A stretch of 42,385 nucleotides of DNA from positions 136,164-178,548 of the forward strand of contig JAQUVX010000006.1 of the NCBI GenBank assembly GCA_028693165.1, written 5' to 3'. The notes beneath the pieces were generated by a model. It was not told where the DNA came from, made no database searches, and saw only the letters and a list, made by a program, of their open reading frames with translations. Each line of letters begins with the position of its first letter. Within the stretch, counting starts at the first letter, position 1. A program made the position numbers and the translations under genes. Shown here one piece after another: positions 42,321 to 42,385 of this stretch. This stretch comes from Lachnospiraceae bacterium. Lineage in GTDB: Bacteria > Bacillota > Clostridia > Lachnospirales > Lachnospiraceae.

Positions 42321-42385
42321 GGTCAAGCCCTCGACCTATTAGTGACAGTCAGCTGCACACGTTGCCGTGCTTCCACCTCTGCCCT
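42321..42385 (-). rRNA. 23S ribosomal RNA, 3' end (rest outside window)
   Basis: The minus strand ends in CTAATAGGTCGAGGGCTTGACC, the conserved last bases of bacterial 23S rRNA. The gene enters from the right edge. The tRNA cluster lies directly downstream, with no 5S gene in between. Confidence 0.92.

Overview
The window looks like a chromosomal segment of a spore-forming, Gram-positive anaerobe of the Clostridia, most likely Lachnospiraceae. The evidence is a sporulation sigma-G gene, class B sortase and NEAT heme proteins, Firmicutes-type purple-purine Shine-Dalgarno sites (GGAGG 6-10 nt before starts), a LytS/YesN-type two-component system, CTC-type bL25, and a tRNA cluster directly after a 23S rRNA gene. 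The family assignment is inference. Most genes are on the minus strand.

1-9369: an Isd-like heme acquisition locus, transcribed leftward. Sortase B (8264-9058) is followed by a membrane-anchored Shp/NEAT-like heme protein, an IsdE-type lipoprotein, a FecCD permease and an ATPase. A small secreted protein and a very large multi-NEAT surface protein that runs off the left edge follow under a separate, divergent promoter region. That region may also drive a small RNA on the plus strand (about 3889-4000).

9370-16840: a peroxide/iron defence block. The operon reads dps, a PerR-like Fur-family regulator, ahpC, a thioredoxin reductase fused to an AhpF-type double thioredoxin domain, and an unfamiliar 305-residue winged-helix regulator. 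A leucine-carboxymethyltransferase-like enzyme and enolase lie next to it. One palindrome, GTTAG-N6-CTAAC, occurs upstream of the heme operon, overlapping the dps promoter -10, and at the predicted start of the enolase transcript. I read these as operators of one regulator, which would tie heme import, peroxide defence and enolase together.

16193-18760: a junkyard and sporulation segment. It holds a broken paralogue of the thioredoxin reductase/AhpF fusion, joined at a sharp breakpoint to a truncated AbiEii-like toxin gene, then a truncated partner gene. Next is intact sigG, then noncoding DNA with tandem and dispersed repeats.

18760-24419: a complete Opp/Dpp peptide (or nickel) ABC transporter operon. 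24564-28453: a RelA/SpoT-domain alarmone synthetase-like protein with a HEPN-like tail, an ABC-F ATPase and an HD-domain hydrolase. 28825-30174: a lipoprotein with three flavin-attachment-like SGAT motifs. 30518-31810: an AraC regulator with a glyoxalase-fold protein. 32007-34361: tRNA-Arg, a cold-shock protein, a DUF815 AAA ATPase and an HPr-like protein without the catalytic histidine.

34523-40762: a tightly overlapping group encoding a DUF3783 protein, a lone sugar-type binding lipoprotein, a LytS-type histidine kinase and a YesN-type response regulator, with an acyltransferase-3 membrane protein upstream. 40864-41610: the bL25 gene behind a long leader with a strong intrinsic terminator and a 17-codon leader ORF. 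41670-42385: six tRNA genes and the 3' end of 23S rRNA. No 5S gene is visible between them.
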